64,000 bases of DNA from Tenacibaculum sp. 190130A14a (GCF_964048965.1 NZ_OZ040189.1:1612001-1676000), one strand, 5' to 3'. Counted from the first letter of the stretch, positions 17,255-27,140 are shown. The notes: generated by a model from the sequence alone, not told the origin. Program-made: numbers and translations.

Positions 17255-17899
17255 CTATAACTTTAACCTTTTTACAATCCAATCTTTAAAACTGTAAAAG
17301 TTTTGTGGAGCAACTCCATGTCCAACAGGATACTCCGAGTATTCACTTTTTAAATGGTAACTATTTAATATTAAAGGAGCTTTTCTAGCCCAATCTACAG
17401 GTAATACTTGGTCTACTGTTCCATGTGATATGTAATAATCTGTAGTTATTTCTGAAGAAACATTTTTAGGAAGTAATTCTTCATTAATGTATCCACTTAA
17501 GGCAATTACATGTTGTACTTTATTAGGGTATTGTAAACTAGTAGCATAACTTAAAATAGCTCCTTGACTAAAACCTAGTAAAAACGTTTTATCAGGATTT
17601 GTGTTATATTTTTCTTTTAGTTCATCAATAAAAGAAGCAATCATTTCAATTGATTCTTGCGCTTGTTTTAAATCAGAAAACTTTCCATTAATAGCGTCAA
17701 AGTTAATAGCATACCAGGCATAAGAACCAAATCCCATACTGTGAGGAGCTTGTGCACTTACAATTAAAAACTCATCTGGAAGTTCTTCGGCAAAAGAAAA
17801 TAAATCACGTTCATTACTTCCGTAACCATGTAGTAATACTAATAAAGGAGGGTTTGTACTTGTTGTTTTCGGTTCTCTAATTAAATAATGTAAACTCAT
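17255..17899 (-). CDS. Alpha/beta hydrolase (phospholipase/carboxylesterase family)
   Basis: A 214-aa serine hydrolase with the oxyanion-loop LHGYGSNERDLFSF, nucleophile elbow GFSQG, a likely acid at Asp in HGTVDQVLP and the catalytic His in VGHGVAPQ. This is the Abhydrolase_2 family, whose members are carboxylesterases or acyl-protein thioesterases. There is no signal peptide. It is followed on the same strand by other short-gap genes and is probably part of an operon running 21433 to 17255. Confidence 0.9.
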   Translation of the reverse strand: MSLHYLIREPKTTSTNPPLLVLLHGYGSNERDLFSFAEELPDEFLIVSAQAPHSMGFGSYAWYAINFDAINGKFSDLKQAQESIEMIASFIDELKEKYNTNPDKTFLLGFSQGAILSYATSLQYPNKVQHVIALSGYINEELLPKNVSSEITTDYYISHGTVDQVLPVDWARKAPLILNSYHLKSEYSEYPVGHGVAPQNFYSFKDWIVKRLKL

Positions 17900-17908
17900 C
17901 GATGATAG

Positions 17909-18238
17909 TTATAATGATTTAAACCAATCTTGGAAATATTCTCCTACGATAGGTAACGGTTTTTCTTCTTCTTTTGAGGCATATACAATTCCGATTACTA
18001 ATAATGCAATACCAATGATTGTTATGATGCTTTTGGTGTCTAAAAACAAGATATAGATTCGCGGAATGTATTTATTGATAATTAATATCAAGTGGATTCC
18101 TAAAGCTTGTCTAAGATGAAATTTAGTAAAGTAATTGTCTTTATCTTTATTCAAAAACAAAGCAATTAACCAACCAATAATAGTAAAGTAACTTACAATT
18201 GCAAGTGTTTTACCATCTTGCGCAGATAGGTTTTTCAT
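17909..18238 (-). CDS. Small integral membrane protein, DUF4870/Tic20-like
   Basis: A 109-aa protein with three hydrophobic segments (about 10-28, 45-62, 70-87). The opening GKTLAIVSYFTIIGWLIALF and the amphipathic FTKFHLRQALGIHLI between the first two helices are the pattern of DUF4870 proteins. The function of the family is unknown. Only 1 bp lies between its start and the stop of the dihydroorotase-like gene upstream, so they are cotranscribed. Family assignment is by eye. Confidence 0.7.
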   Translation of the reverse strand: MKNLSAQDGKTLAIVSYFTIIGWLIALFLNKDKDNYFTKFHLRQALGIHLILIINKYIPRIYILFLDTKSIITIIGIALLVIGIVYASKEEEKPLPIVGEYFQDWFKSL

Positions 18239-18239
18239 T

Positions 18240-19496
18240 TTAAGATAAAACTGTTATGTTATTGTTGATACTACCGTAAACGGTACCTTTTAATTCTTTT
18301 TGTAGGAAAATACTATTCTTAGAAGTAGATAGTACATGCTTCTCAGTAAACGTATAACTTCCTTCAGGATTAAATAGAGTTAAGTCAGCTTTTTGATTTT
18401 CTTGAACGGAATTAGTTACTAATCCAAATCGCTTTTTTGGATTTTCGCTTAAACATTTAACAATAGTTTCGGTATCTAAAATTGTATTTAAAGCTGTATA
18501 TGCACTTTCCAATCCTATGGTTCCGTTTTTAGCAATGGCAAATTCAACTTTTTTATATTCTACATCGATAGGATTATGATCAGAGGTAATAATATCGATA
18601 GTACCATCTTTTATACCCTCAATAAGGGCCTTGGTATCTGTTTGAGTTCTTAATGGTGGAGAAACTTTAGTATTGGCATCAAACCCAAATAATTCTTCAT
18701 CATTTAATACTAAGTTATGTACGGCAGTACTACAAGAAACATCTAACCCTTTAGCTTTCGCTTGCCTTATTAACTCAACCGATTTTTTAGTTGAAATAGT
18801 TGGAATGTGTAATTTTCCGCCAGTATATTCCAATAAAAATAAATCACGAGCTACCTGAATTTCTTCCGCTAAAGCAGGAATTCCTTTCAACCCTAATCTT
18901 GTAGCATTAACACCTTCATTGGCAATTCCTTCTCCGGCGATACTTTTGTTTTTTGGGAAACTCATAATCAAACCGTTGAAGTTTTGAGCATAGAGTAAGG
19001 CTATTTTAAGCAAATTGTCATTACTTATCGGTTTATTATAGTCACCAAAAGCGATAGCTCCTGATTGTTGCATATCGAAAAGTTCAGCCATTTCAATGCC
19101 TTCACTTTTTTGTGTTAAGGCTCCAATCGGATATACATTTGTAGCAGTATTGAAAGCTTTATTGATAATAAACTCCACAGCTGATTTATTATCAACTATT
19201 GGGTTAGTGTTAGGATTTACAGCTACAGCAGTAAACCCGCTTTTACTAGCTACATTAAGACCATTAACAATTGTTTCTCTTTCTTCATATCCAGGTTCTC
19301 CAAAAGATACACTGGTATCAAACCAACCTGATGAAACATGTAAATTATCAAGTTCAATAATTTGTGTGTCTTTTTCAGGAGTGATGGTATTGTCAATTTG
19401 TGTAATAATACCATTTTCAATTAAAATGTCTTTTTGTTGTTGGTGATACGGACTTGAAGCGTCAATTATGGTTGCCGATTTTAGCAGCGTTGTCAT
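18240..19496 (-). CDS. pyrC: Dihydroorotase-like amidohydrolase lacking the HxH motif
   Basis: Dihydroorotase makes dihydroorotate in pyrimidine synthesis. The 418-aa protein has the family frame: EPGYEERETI, NPNTNPIVDN, TAVHNLVLND, KVSPPLRT and TSDHNP. The first metal motif, DxHxH in active type I enzymes, reads FDTSVSFGEPG here, so both histidines of the HxH are missing. It may be an inactive partner of aspartate transcarbamoylase, or active with altered metal binding. I chose ATG 19496 (MTTLLKSATIID); it overlaps the stop of the upstream BatA-like gene in an ATGA, which implies coupled translation. An upstream ATG at 19574 would add residues that are not family-like. Confidence 0.85.
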   Translation of the reverse strand: MTTLLKSATIIDASSPYHQQQKDILIENGIITQIDNTITPEKDTQIIELDNLHVSSGWFDTSVSFGEPGYEERETIVNGLNVASKSGFTAVAVNPNTNPIVDNKSAVEFIINKAFNTATNVYPIGALTQKSEGIEMAELFDMQQSGAIAFGDYNKPISNDNLLKIALLYAQNFNGLIMSFPKNKSIAGEGIANEGVNATRLGLKGIPALAEEIQVARDLFLLEYTGGKLHIPTISTKKSVELIRQAKAKGLDVSCSTAVHNLVLNDEELFGFDANTKVSPPLRTQTDTKALIEGIKDGTIDIITSDHNPIDVEYKKVEFAIAKNGTIGLESAYTALNTILDTETIVKCLSENPKKRFGLVTNSVQENQKADLTLFNPEGSYTFTEKHVLSTSKNSIFLQKELKGTVYGSINNNITVLS

Positions 19497-21433
19497 GATT
19501 TGAAGAATTTTAAAATCAAAATTTCTAAAAGCAAAGATACAATGGCCAAGGTTAAAAACCATTTCCAAAGCCAATGAACTTTATTTTTATTGTTAATTTT
19601 TTTTAAGGTATCAGATAAAGAGGTAGATATATTAACATCTTTATGTGTTTCTGCTAATTGATTGATATTAAAAAAGGATAAATTACTTTCTTCTTTAATA
19701 TAATTAAAAGCAGTGTTTTTAATACTAATTTGATTGTGTTCTACATTATAGAAATCAGCAATAATAGGTTGTTCGTTCGTGGTGATTTTAACCTTGTTTT
19801 GAAAAGCTTGTTGTAATGGAATGAATGAAGTTTCTTTATTACTAATTGATAGAATTTCATCTTTTCCTAATTGCTTTGATACTTCAATTGTATTTTCTTC
19901 TCCAATTCTATAAAAAAGTTTAGGATGTTGTAAACTCAATAATCCAATGTTATAAAAGGTTGGAACAACTAATGGGGAGTTAGTAAAATTGGTTATTTCT
20001 GAGTTCAATGGAGAAGCTACCCAAAATATCTTTGAGTTTGATGTACTAGTTTGTTGAATAAAACCTTCATTGTTTTCAAAGCTAACTAAAGTAGAAGCAT
20101 TCGAAAGAGTGGTTTGGTAACGTACTGTAGCGTTTGGATATTGAAAATTAGTTACTTTTTTTTCAAATACTCCCTTAAAAATGGGATGTTCGTAGTTAAT
20201 AGATGTAATTTTTAAAGTATCTTTTTTTTGTTGTGTAATATTTCCTATGCTGGTGTTTTTAAAGAATTGATTGTATGAATTTAGATCAATTTCAGTACTT
20301 GGAATGATTACAATATTACCACCATCATTGCTGTACTTTATAAGAGTGTTTAGTAAGCCATTAGGAATACTTTCAAGCTCATTTAATATGATTAACTGTT
20401 GTTTGTCTATGGTATTATAGTTTACGGCATTTAATGGAGAACTTTCAAAATTAAATTCGGTAAGTGTATAAATTCTCTTTAAGAAATCCGTATTATTTCC
20501 TATGGCAAGTACATTTGTTTTATTTGACGAATCAATTACAAATCGGAAGGTATTATCAAAAGCATATGTATCATTTACATTGATACTAACTTTCCCTATA
20601 AATTTTTCAGCTTTTTGAATTTGAAAAGATACTTTTAGGGTATTGTTGTTAGTAATATCAAAGGTTTGTTTATTAATAAGTGTAGTATTATTAAAAATAC
20701 TAATAGGAACATTTTCTTTAGCACTCCCTTCATTTTTTACGAATACATCTACCTGTAAATTATTGGTGTTTTCAGAGTTTACAGATACACTATCAATACT
20801 AAGATTGCTTTGAAGTTCTGGAATCAACTGTGTAAAGGAGGTAACAGGTTGTAAATTTTGAAAGTCAGATTTAGAAACATTTTGAAAATCGGAAATAATA
20901 ATATTTTGTGCCTTATTATTTTTATTGTAATCATTAATTTTCAAAAGAGTGTTTTTCAAGTTTGAAACACTTCCAGTTGCTTTTATATTTAAGAGTAATT
21001 CACGAAATCTAGCAGCCGTAATATTTTTATGAAAGTTATCATTAGTTAATAGAGTATACTCTGCATCATTGTGCAAGTTTTCAATGATATCTTGACTAGC
21101 AACAGGTAATAAATCACCTTTGGTTCCTTTTGCTGTTAAACTTAATGAATTATCAAGATAAATGAGAAACGATTTTTTTTCTTGAATGTTTTGGTTGCTA
21201 AAATATGGTTGAGCAAAAGCAATTATTAATCCAGCAAGCAATAATAAGCGACATGCTAAGATTAACCATTTTTTAAGTTGAGAGCTTTTGCGTGTTTGTA
21301 AAACCAATTTTTGTAAAAAGGCGACATTGGTAAAAGGCACTTTTACAAAGCGCTGCAATTGAAATAAATGAACTAATACAGGAATAATTAAAAGCCCTAA
21401 GAAGTATAAAATTTCAGGATGTTTAAATTGCAT
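19493..21433 (-). CDS. BatA domain protein (aerotolerance-operon type, von Willebrand A-like)
   Basis: A 646-aa membrane protein. The N-terminus MQFKHPEILYFLGLLIIPVL is the BatA signature: two TM helices with a short loop (LVHLFQLQRFVKVPFTNVAF). A large periplasmic region follows, with a degenerate vWA start (FLIYLDNSLSL), and a last TM at 625-645 (WLWKWFLTLAIVSLLLEILI). Bat proteins were linked to aerotolerance in Bacteroides; the role of this stand-alone type is unclear. It is the first gene of the operon with the dihydroorotase-like gene. Confidence 0.85.
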   Translation of the reverse strand: MQFKHPEILYFLGLLIIPVLVHLFQLQRFVKVPFTNVAFLQKLVLQTRKSSQLKKWLILACRLLLLAGLIIAFAQPYFSNQNIQEKKSFLIYLDNSLSLTAKGTKGDLLPVASQDIIENLHNDAEYTLLTNDNFHKNITAARFRELLLNIKATGSVSNLKNTLLKINDYNKNNKAQNIIISDFQNVSKSDFQNLQPVTSFTQLIPELQSNLSIDSVSVNSENTNNLQVDVFVKNEGSAKENVPISIFNNTTLINKQTFDITNNNTLKVSFQIQKAEKFIGKVSINVNDTYAFDNTFRFVIDSSNKTNVLAIGNNTDFLKRIYTLTEFNFESSPLNAVNYNTIDKQQLIILNELESIPNGLLNTLIKYSNDGGNIVIIPSTEIDLNSYNQFFKNTSIGNITQQKKDTLKITSINYEHPIFKGVFEKKVTNFQYPNATVRYQTTLSNASTLVSFENNEGFIQQTSTSNSKIFWVASPLNSEITNFTNSPLVVPTFYNIGLLSLQHPKLFYRIGEENTIEVSKQLGKDEILSISNKETSFIPLQQAFQNKVKITTNEQPIIADFYNVEHNQISIKNTAFNYIKEESNLSFFNINQLAETHKDVNISTSLSDTLKKINNKNKVHWLWKWFLTLAIVSLLLEILILKFFKS

Positions 21434-21555
21434 AGTTATTTTTTAACTAATTGTAAAAATAGATAAAAAGACGATTAAAAAAAGAAACTAGTTAAAAATC
21501 TGTTAGAAGATTGTTATAACTACGACAGAGAATCAAATTTTACTATTTTTGAACT

Positions 21556-22218
21556 ATGACTACAAAAGAGAATGATTGTACGATTCCAGAAACTATTAAT
21601 TATAAAGATCACTGGAATACAGCATATACCAAAAATACTACAGAAAAGTTAGGTTGGTACGAAGAGAGTTCAAAAGAAACCATCGATTTAATTAAAGAGA
21701 CTAATCTTGATAAAAACGCAAGAATATTAAGCGTAGGAGTTGGGTCGTCGTTATTGATAGATGAATTACTTCACGATGGATATTCACAATTGATAGCAAA
21801 TGATTTGTCTGAAAAGGCATTGAATGATATAAAGGAGCGTTTAAAAGATCAAGCGAATCAGGTTACTTTTATACCCGACAATTTGGTTGAACCGAAAGTA
21901 TTAGGTGATATTGAGAAAGTTGATATTTGGAATGATAGAGCAGTATTACACTTTTTTTTAACGGAAGAAGAAAAAACGGCTTACTTCAATTTATTAAAGA
22001 AAATTGTAAAGGTAAATGGATATGTAATAATAGCTGTATTTGCATTGGATGGGGCAGAGAAATGCTGTGGATTAAATTTACAGCGATATAATACCGAGAT
22101 GTTACAAGAAAGATTAGGTCATGATTTTTCACTGGAGAAAAGTTTTAACCACACTTTTGTAAATCCTTATGGAGGAGAGCGCCCTTATGTTTATACACTA
22201 TTTAAAAGGAGAAGTTAA
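21556..22218 (+). CDS. Class I SAM-dependent methyltransferase
   Basis: A 220-aa methyltransferase with the SAM motif ILSVGVGSSLLIDELL near residue 57 and an acidic strand end (LIANDLSEKAL). The N-terminal HWNTAYTKNTTEKLGWYEE is typical of a group often annotated as thiopurine or generic methyltransferases. Substrate unknown. Its stop codon abuts the ATG of bshC, so the two are cotranscribed and the enzyme may act in thiol or small-molecule metabolism; that is inference. Confidence 0.9.
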   Translation: MTTKENDCTIPETINYKDHWNTAYTKNTTEKLGWYEESSKETIDLIKETNLDKNARILSVGVGSSLLIDELLHDGYSQLIANDLSEKALNDIKERLKDQANQVTFIPDNLVEPKVLGDIEKVDIWNDRAVLHFFLTEEEKTAYFNLLKKIVKVNGYVIIAVFALDGAEKCCGLNLQRYNTEMLQERLGHDFSLEKSFNHTFVNPYGGERPYVYTLFKRRS

Positions 22219-23811
22219 ATGGAAGTAAAACAATTACCTTTTAAAGAGACTGGTTTTTTCTCAAAAACCATGATTGATTACTTAGAGCAATCATCAAAAT
22301 TGGGTCCTTTCTACAATGAATTTCCTAATTTGGAGGGATTTAAAAAACAACTTAGTAATAAGGAAACTTCTTTTACAAAAGAAACAAGAGAGGTTTTAGT
22401 AGCAAGCTTAGAAAAACAATATAAAGACTTTCAAACAACAGATTTAACTCAAGAAAATATTCAGTTGTTAAAGAAGTCTAATACATTCACAATTACTACA
22501 GGACATCAATTAAACCTATTCACAGGTCCGTTATATTTTCTTTATAAAATTGTATCGGTTATTAATTTATGTGAAGAGTTAAGGATACAATTTCCAGATA
22601 AAAATTTTGTTCCCGTTTATTGGATGGCAACAGAAGATCATGATTTTGATGAAATCAATTATTTTAATTTCAAAGGGAAAAAAGTTCAATGGAATTCTGA
22701 GCAAACAGGTGGAGTAGGACGTTTTTCTACGGAAGGATTGCAAGAGGTGTTGGAGGTGTTTTCTGATCATTTAGGAACATCAAAGAATGCAACATATCTA
22801 AAAGAGTTGTTTTCAAAAGCCTATATAGCACATAATAATCTTGCAGACGCAACACGTTTTATAGCCAATGAGTTATTTGGAACCTATGGTTTAGTGGTAA
22901 TTGATGCAGATGATAGGGAGTTAAAGCGTCAGTTTATCCCGTTTGTAAAACGAGAATTAGTGGAACAAATTTCCTTCAAAGCGGTTTCTGAAACCATTGA
23001 GGAATTTGGAAAGGATTATAAAGTTCAGGTGAACCCTAGAGAAATTAACTTATTTTACTTAACCGATTCTTTAAGAGAACGAATCATTTTGGAAAACGGA
23101 GTTTATAAAGTTAACAATACCGATATTCAATGGACTAAAGAAGCATTGATAGAGGAAGTCGAAAATGCTCCAGAACATTTTTCTCCAAATGTAATCATGC
23201 GTCCGTTGTATCAAGAAGTTATCCTACCAAATTTATGTTATATTGGAGGAGGAGGAGAGATGGCATATTGGTTGGAGTTGAAGAAGTATTTTGAAACTGT
23301 TGCGATACCATTTCCAATTCTTTTGTTACGAAATTCAGTACAAGTAATCTCTGAAAAGCAATCGAAAAAGCTAGAAAAACTTCAAGTTTCTACTAAAGAG
23401 TTATTTTTAAAGCAAAATGATTTGTTGGCAAAAAAAGTATTGGAGAATACTGAGGTTACTGTTGATTTTACCAATCAAAAGAAGTTTTTGCAAGATCAGT
23501 TTGATAACTTACGTGAAGTTGCGGTACAAACAGATGTTTCTTTTGTGGGAGCTGTAAATGCTCAGGAAAAAAAACAATTAAAAGGATTAGAAAATTTAGA
23601 GAAACGTTTGTTAAGAGCTGAAAAACGCAAACAACAAGATTTGGTTACTAGAATTACAGAAATACAAAATGAGATGTTACCAAATCAAAGTTTAGAGGAG
23701 CGTCAGCGAAACTTTTCTGAATATTATTTAGAATATGGAGCTCGTTTTATAACTGTGTTAAAAGATAATTTGCAACCTTTGCAGTTAGAATTTACAATAC
23801 TAACACTTTAA
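22219..23811 (+). CDS. bshC: Bacillithiol biosynthesis cysteine-adding enzyme BshC
   Basis: A 530-aa protein with the family landmarks TITTGHQLNLFTGPLYFLYK (about 93-112), VYWMATEDHDFDEINYFNF, the YIGGGGEMAYWLELK segment near 350 and a C-terminal coiled coil (about 375-500). BshC is the putative ligase that adds cysteine to glucosaminyl malate in bacillithiol synthesis, the main low-molecular-weight thiol of many Bacteroidota and Firmicutes. The length is normal (about 530-540). bshA and bshB are not in the window. Its stop overlaps the start of rlmF by 1 nt. Confidence 0.96.
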   Translation: MEVKQLPFKETGFFSKTMIDYLEQSSKLGPFYNEFPNLEGFKKQLSNKETSFTKETREVLVASLEKQYKDFQTTDLTQENIQLLKKSNTFTITTGHQLNLFTGPLYFLYKIVSVINLCEELRIQFPDKNFVPVYWMATEDHDFDEINYFNFKGKKVQWNSEQTGGVGRFSTEGLQEVLEVFSDHLGTSKNATYLKELFSKAYIAHNNLADATRFIANELFGTYGLVVIDADDRELKRQFIPFVKRELVEQISFKAVSETIEEFGKDYKVQVNPREINLFYLTDSLRERIILENGVYKVNNTDIQWTKEALIEEVENAPEHFSPNVIMRPLYQEVILPNLCYIGGGGEMAYWLELKKYFETVAIPFPILLLRNSVQVISEKQSKKLEKLQVSTKELFLKQNDLLAKKVLENTEVTVDFTNQKKFLQDQFDNLREVAVQTDVSFVGAVNAQEKKQLKGLENLEKRLLRAEKRKQQDLVTRITEIQNEMLPNQSLEERQRNFSEYYLEYGARFITVLKDNLQPLQLEFTILTL

Positions 23812-24665
23812 TGAGCAAGCAAAAAAGTTTACATCTTCAAAATATACATAATAACGGATATGATTTTGAAATTCTAGTTTCAAAATATTCGAAACTTGAA
23901 AAATTTGTCATTGAAAAGTTTGGGAAAAAGACTATCGATTTTTCAAACCCAGTTGCGGTAAAGGAGTTTAATAAGGCTTTATTATTTGCTTACTACGGAA
24001 TTACGTACTGGGAATTCCCAGATGAGAACTTATGTCCGCCTATACCTGGAAGAGTAGATTATATCCATCATTTAGCTGATTTATTAGAGGGGAAGGAGAA
24101 TGTAAAAGTCTTAGATATAGGTACTGGTGCGACTTGTATTTATCCATTACTCGGAAATTCGGTACATAATTGGGATTTTGTTGCATCTGATATCGATTCG
24201 AAATCTCTTGCAAATGCTCAGGAGATTATTGATAAAAATGAATTGTCTAATCAGATAGAGTTAAGGTTTCAAAAAGATGAAAACCATATTTTAAAAGGAA
24301 TTGTAAATAAGGAGGATCAATTTACGGTTACTATGTGTAATCCTCCGTTTTACAAATCAGCAGAAGAGGCTAGGGGAGCGAATAGAAGAAAATCTAGAAA
24401 CTTAGGAAACAACGCTGTACGTAATTTTGCAGGAAATGCTAATGAGCTTTGGTATATCGGTGGAGAAAAAGCCTTTTTACATACTTACTTATATGAAAGC
24501 TCTCAATTACCTAAAGCTAGTACATGGTTTACAAGTTTGGTTTCAAAAAAGGAAAATGTAGAGAGTTTACAAAATTCTGGTAAAAAGTTGGGAGTAAAAG
24601 AATTTAAAGTAATTCCTATGAGTCAAGGAAATAAAGTTACTAGGATTGTTTGTTGGAGGTTTTAG
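23811..24665 (+). CDS. rlmF: 23S rRNA (adenine(1618)-N6)-methyltransferase RlmF
   Basis: A 284-aa N6-adenine methyltransferase. It has the SAM loop VLDIGTGATCIYPLLG and the catalytic NPPF motif in MCNPPFYKSAEEA, and the RlmF-specific RGANRRKSRNLGNN and WYIGGEKAFL. It methylates A1618 in 23S rRNA. The length is normal. It ends a three-gene unit with the methyltransferase and bshC. Confidence 0.94.
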   Translation: MSKQKSLHLQNIHNNGYDFEILVSKYSKLEKFVIEKFGKKTIDFSNPVAVKEFNKALLFAYYGITYWEFPDENLCPPIPGRVDYIHHLADLLEGKENVKVLDIGTGATCIYPLLGNSVHNWDFVASDIDSKSLANAQEIIDKNELSNQIELRFQKDENHILKGIVNKEDQFTVTMCNPPFYKSAEEARGANRRKSRNLGNNAVRNFAGNANELWYIGGEKAFLHTYLYESSQLPKASTWFTSLVSKKENVESLQNSGKKLGVKEFKVIPMSQGNKVTRIVCWRF

Positions 24666-24675
24666 ATAAAATCTA

Positions 24676-25386
24676 TTAACCTCTATAGCCAGTGTTTTCT
24701 TTTCTTGGTAGGTATTGGTTACATAGATAGGTCTCTAGAACCTGTATTATTTCATTATTGGCCATAACTTCGAATAAGCCTAGTTTATCATGAACTTTTG
24801 AATACTTTTCTTTTAAGTGTTTAAAACACATCATATCTCCAAAGGAAGCTCTTCCATATGGGCTGTAATCTGAATATTTACATCCATAGCAGTTTTTTAG
24901 AAGGTAACTATCCTTTATTTTATTTTTTAAATTATCTAAAAGCTTTTCAAAAGAGTCTCCTGTTACTTCAATATTTGAGTTATTAATAATTGTTTTGATT
25001 TTAATAATTGAATTATCAATGGGAGAGAATCTTCCCAGACTAATAATTATTGTACCATCTATTGATTCAGAAGCTAAAGATTGTGTGTTTATTAAGTTTA
25101 AACTTACATCAAAAGTAATCATACAATCAGTAAGTTCTTTAACAAAGTTGTTAGAATGAAAGATTTGAGTTTTATTGAAGGAAAACCTTTCTAATTCTTT
25201 TTCTTGATTATTCTGCTCTTGTAGTTCTAATCCATCAAAAGTGTCTCCTTTAAAGAAAGTATTATTAAGTTTTAACTCTAATAAATAGTTGTCATGTGAG
25301 TTTTTTTCTGTAAAAGTATTTGTAATCATTCCACTGATTACCCCATATTTATCTTGATATATAGCATTATATTTTCTTTTTAACAT
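24676..25386 (-). CDS. Uncharacterised protein with a cysteine-containing C-terminus (236 aa)
   Basis: I do not recognise this protein with confidence. It has no signal peptide or TM segment. The first 150 residues look like a beta-sandwich. From about residue 165 it has NCYGCKYSDYSPYGRASFGD followed by MMCFKHLKEKY and a last Cys in YLCNQYLP, so four cysteines could form a metal site. It is convergent with rlmF, 10 bp apart, and 38 bp downstream of the pseudouridine synthase gene. Confidence 0.7.
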   Translation of the reverse strand: MLKRKYNAIYQDKYGVISGMITNTFTEKNSHDNYLLELKLNNTFFKGDTFDGLELQEQNNQEKELERFSFNKTQIFHSNNFVKELTDCMITFDVSLNLINTQSLASESIDGTIIISLGRFSPIDNSIIKIKTIINNSNIEVTGDSFEKLLDNLKNKIKDSYLLKNCYGCKYSDYSPYGRASFGDMMCFKHLKEKYSKVHDKLGLFEVMANNEIIQVLETYLCNQYLPRKENTGYRG

Positions 25387-25424
25387 AGGTCTTAGTTTAT
25401 GAACAATTATAGGTAATTTAAAAA

Positions 25425-27095
25425 TTAAAACTCACTCTTCACCATAAATTCAATTTGTTTCTTTGTTTTAGGATGGATAAAAGCAATGTATTCTGCATGT
25501 AAATGAAGTCTATTTGTCTTTTTTCCATATAAATCATCACCTACAATTGGGGTATTCAATCCTAAGTGATGCGCAGCGTGCATTCGTAATTGGTGAGTTC
25601 TACCAGTAATTGGATAGAAGTAAACTTTAGTTTTACCATTAATAACTTCGACAGTTTTCCATTTCGTCAGTGCTTTTTTTCCTTTATCAAAGCATACCAT
25701 TTGTTTGGGTCTATAATGAAAATCTACTTTTAATGGAAGCGAAATCTCTCCTTTTTTTTCTGAGAGAACTCCGTCTAGTAGTGCTACATAGCGCTTTTGA
25801 ATGGTTTTATCTTTAAACTGATCTTGTAAGAAATGATGTGCTTCTTTTGTCTTGGCAATTAGTAGAATTCCAGAAGTAGACATGTCCAAACGATGTACAA
25901 TAAGAGGTCCAGTAGCATTTGGATATCTTTTTTTCATTCGAGTGTACACAGAGTCTTCAATCTCAGTTCCAGAAACAGAAAGTAGATCAACAGGTTTGTT
26001 GATAACTGCTAAGGTATCATCTTCATAAATAATTTCAATTTCTTTTGCTGCTTTTAACTCAACGTAAATAGGGTTTTCTTCAACATGCAATCCTTCCAGC
26101 ATATGGGATAGGATAGGTTTGCATTTTCCTACACAAGCAGGGTAAAAATAACCATGTTTTCTTACAGAGCTAATTAAAGGCTTTCCCCACCAAAACTCAG
26201 CCATACAAATAGGGGTGAGGTTGTTTAAAAAAGCATATTGTAATAACTTAGGAGCACTACAATCACCTGCACCAGCTGGAATATTTTGTTTGGTGTTAGA
26301 AAAAATATCAAGAAGGTTTTTTTCTTCTGATGATGTGTTTAAAAAAGAATAGTTCTTAAAGATTTCTTGTTGTACCCAAGCGGATTTTTGAGCACGTTCC
26401 TTTTTAAGAAATTCTATTCGAGATTTAAACGAATCTAATTCAGTTTTTAAGGGATATAATTTATCGTTCAAATAAACTTCATACTCTCTTAAATAAAAAC
26501 TTTCATTTATTTTAAGCTGATTGAGCTTGTTTTGATAACTTGTTATTTCTTCCTCCGATAAGCTCTGTTGTAATGCTTTATAAGTTTGTTTTCGAGTTTT
26601 TTGTCTGGTTTTTATATGTTGTTTTTCAGTAGCTAAAAGGGAATTGTGTTTTTGATATTGCAACTCGAAGTTTCGTTTGATGTTGATGTACTTACTATTA
26701 TTTTCAATACTTTCTATCTCTTTATTGATCTTATTTAGTTCATTTTCGGTAGTACGATAAAAGCCATCTTTTACAAGTATGTCATAAATAGGAGGTACAA
26801 AAAAAGAATGTTGGGTACTTTCGGCTAATTTTCCTGAGAAAGCAGCTAGATATCCTAATTTGCCATCACAATCCTTAACTACTAAAACCCCAAACATTTT
26901 ACCTAAAGCATTTTGAGAATTTGGATTATCAATTCCGAAATCATGATTAAAGTCCTTTTGGGTTTCTAAATAGTTCTGTAGTTCCTCTGTAGCAACCTTA
27001 GCCAAGGGATGAGGTGTATAATTAAAAGGAAAAGTAAACTGTTTTGGTAGTTCACAGTTCGAAATATCAGAAGAGAAATAGTGTAATTTATACAT
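25425..27095 (-). CDS. RluA family pseudouridine synthase with long N-terminal extension
   Basis: A 556-aa protein. The C-terminal 200 residues are an RluA-type pseudouridine synthase with the catalytic Asp in HRLDMSTSGILLIAKT (about residue 403) and the GRTHQLRMHAAH motif. The first 340 residues are a family-specific extension with a coiled coil (about 115-250) and WWGKPLISSVRKHGYFYPACVGKC near 305. This layout is usual for one flavobacterial paralog and is annotated as acting on rRNA or tRNA uridines. The exact target site is not known from sequence. Confidence 0.9.
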   Translation of the reverse strand: MYKLHYFSSDISNCELPKQFTFPFNYTPHPLAKVATEELQNYLETQKDFNHDFGIDNPNSQNALGKMFGVLVVKDCDGKLGYLAAFSGKLAESTQHSFFVPPIYDILVKDGFYRTTENELNKINKEIESIENNSKYINIKRNFELQYQKHNSLLATEKQHIKTRQKTRKQTYKALQQSLSEEEITSYQNKLNQLKINESFYLREYEVYLNDKLYPLKTELDSFKSRIEFLKKERAQKSAWVQQEIFKNYSFLNTSSEEKNLLDIFSNTKQNIPAGAGDCSAPKLLQYAFLNNLTPICMAEFWWGKPLISSVRKHGYFYPACVGKCKPILSHMLEGLHVEENPIYVELKAAKEIEIIYEDDTLAVINKPVDLLSVSGTEIEDSVYTRMKKRYPNATGPLIVHRLDMSTSGILLIAKTKEAHHFLQDQFKDKTIQKRYVALLDGVLSEKKGEISLPLKVDFHYRPKQMVCFDKGKKALTKWKTVEVINGKTKVYFYPITGRTHQLRMHAAHHLGLNTPIVGDDLYGKKTNRLHLHAEYIAFIHPKTKKQIEFMVKSEF

Positions 27096-27108
27096 GCTTA
27101 GAGAAAGA

Positions 27109-27134
27109 AAAAGTGCTGCCTCAGCAACACTTTT
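27109..27134 (-). terminator. Terminator after the downstream acyl-CoA ligase gene
   Basis: AAAAGTG (27109-27115) pairs with CACTTTT (27128-27134) and TGC with GCA inside, one mismatch, loop CTCA. On the minus strand a T-rich stretch follows. It separates the acyl-CoA ligases from the pseudouridine synthase. Confidence 0.65.
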
Positions 27135-27140
27135 GATAGA

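Noticed and set aside
19096..19446. A 116-aa plus-strand frame opposite the dihydroorotase-like gene
   Set aside because: Antisense shadow of a clear coding gene; the hydrophobic composition is explained by the opposite frame.
21544..21551. TATTTTTG before the methyltransferase gene as a -7 element
   Set aside because: It ends 4 bp before the ATG, so transcription would begin inside or after the start codon.
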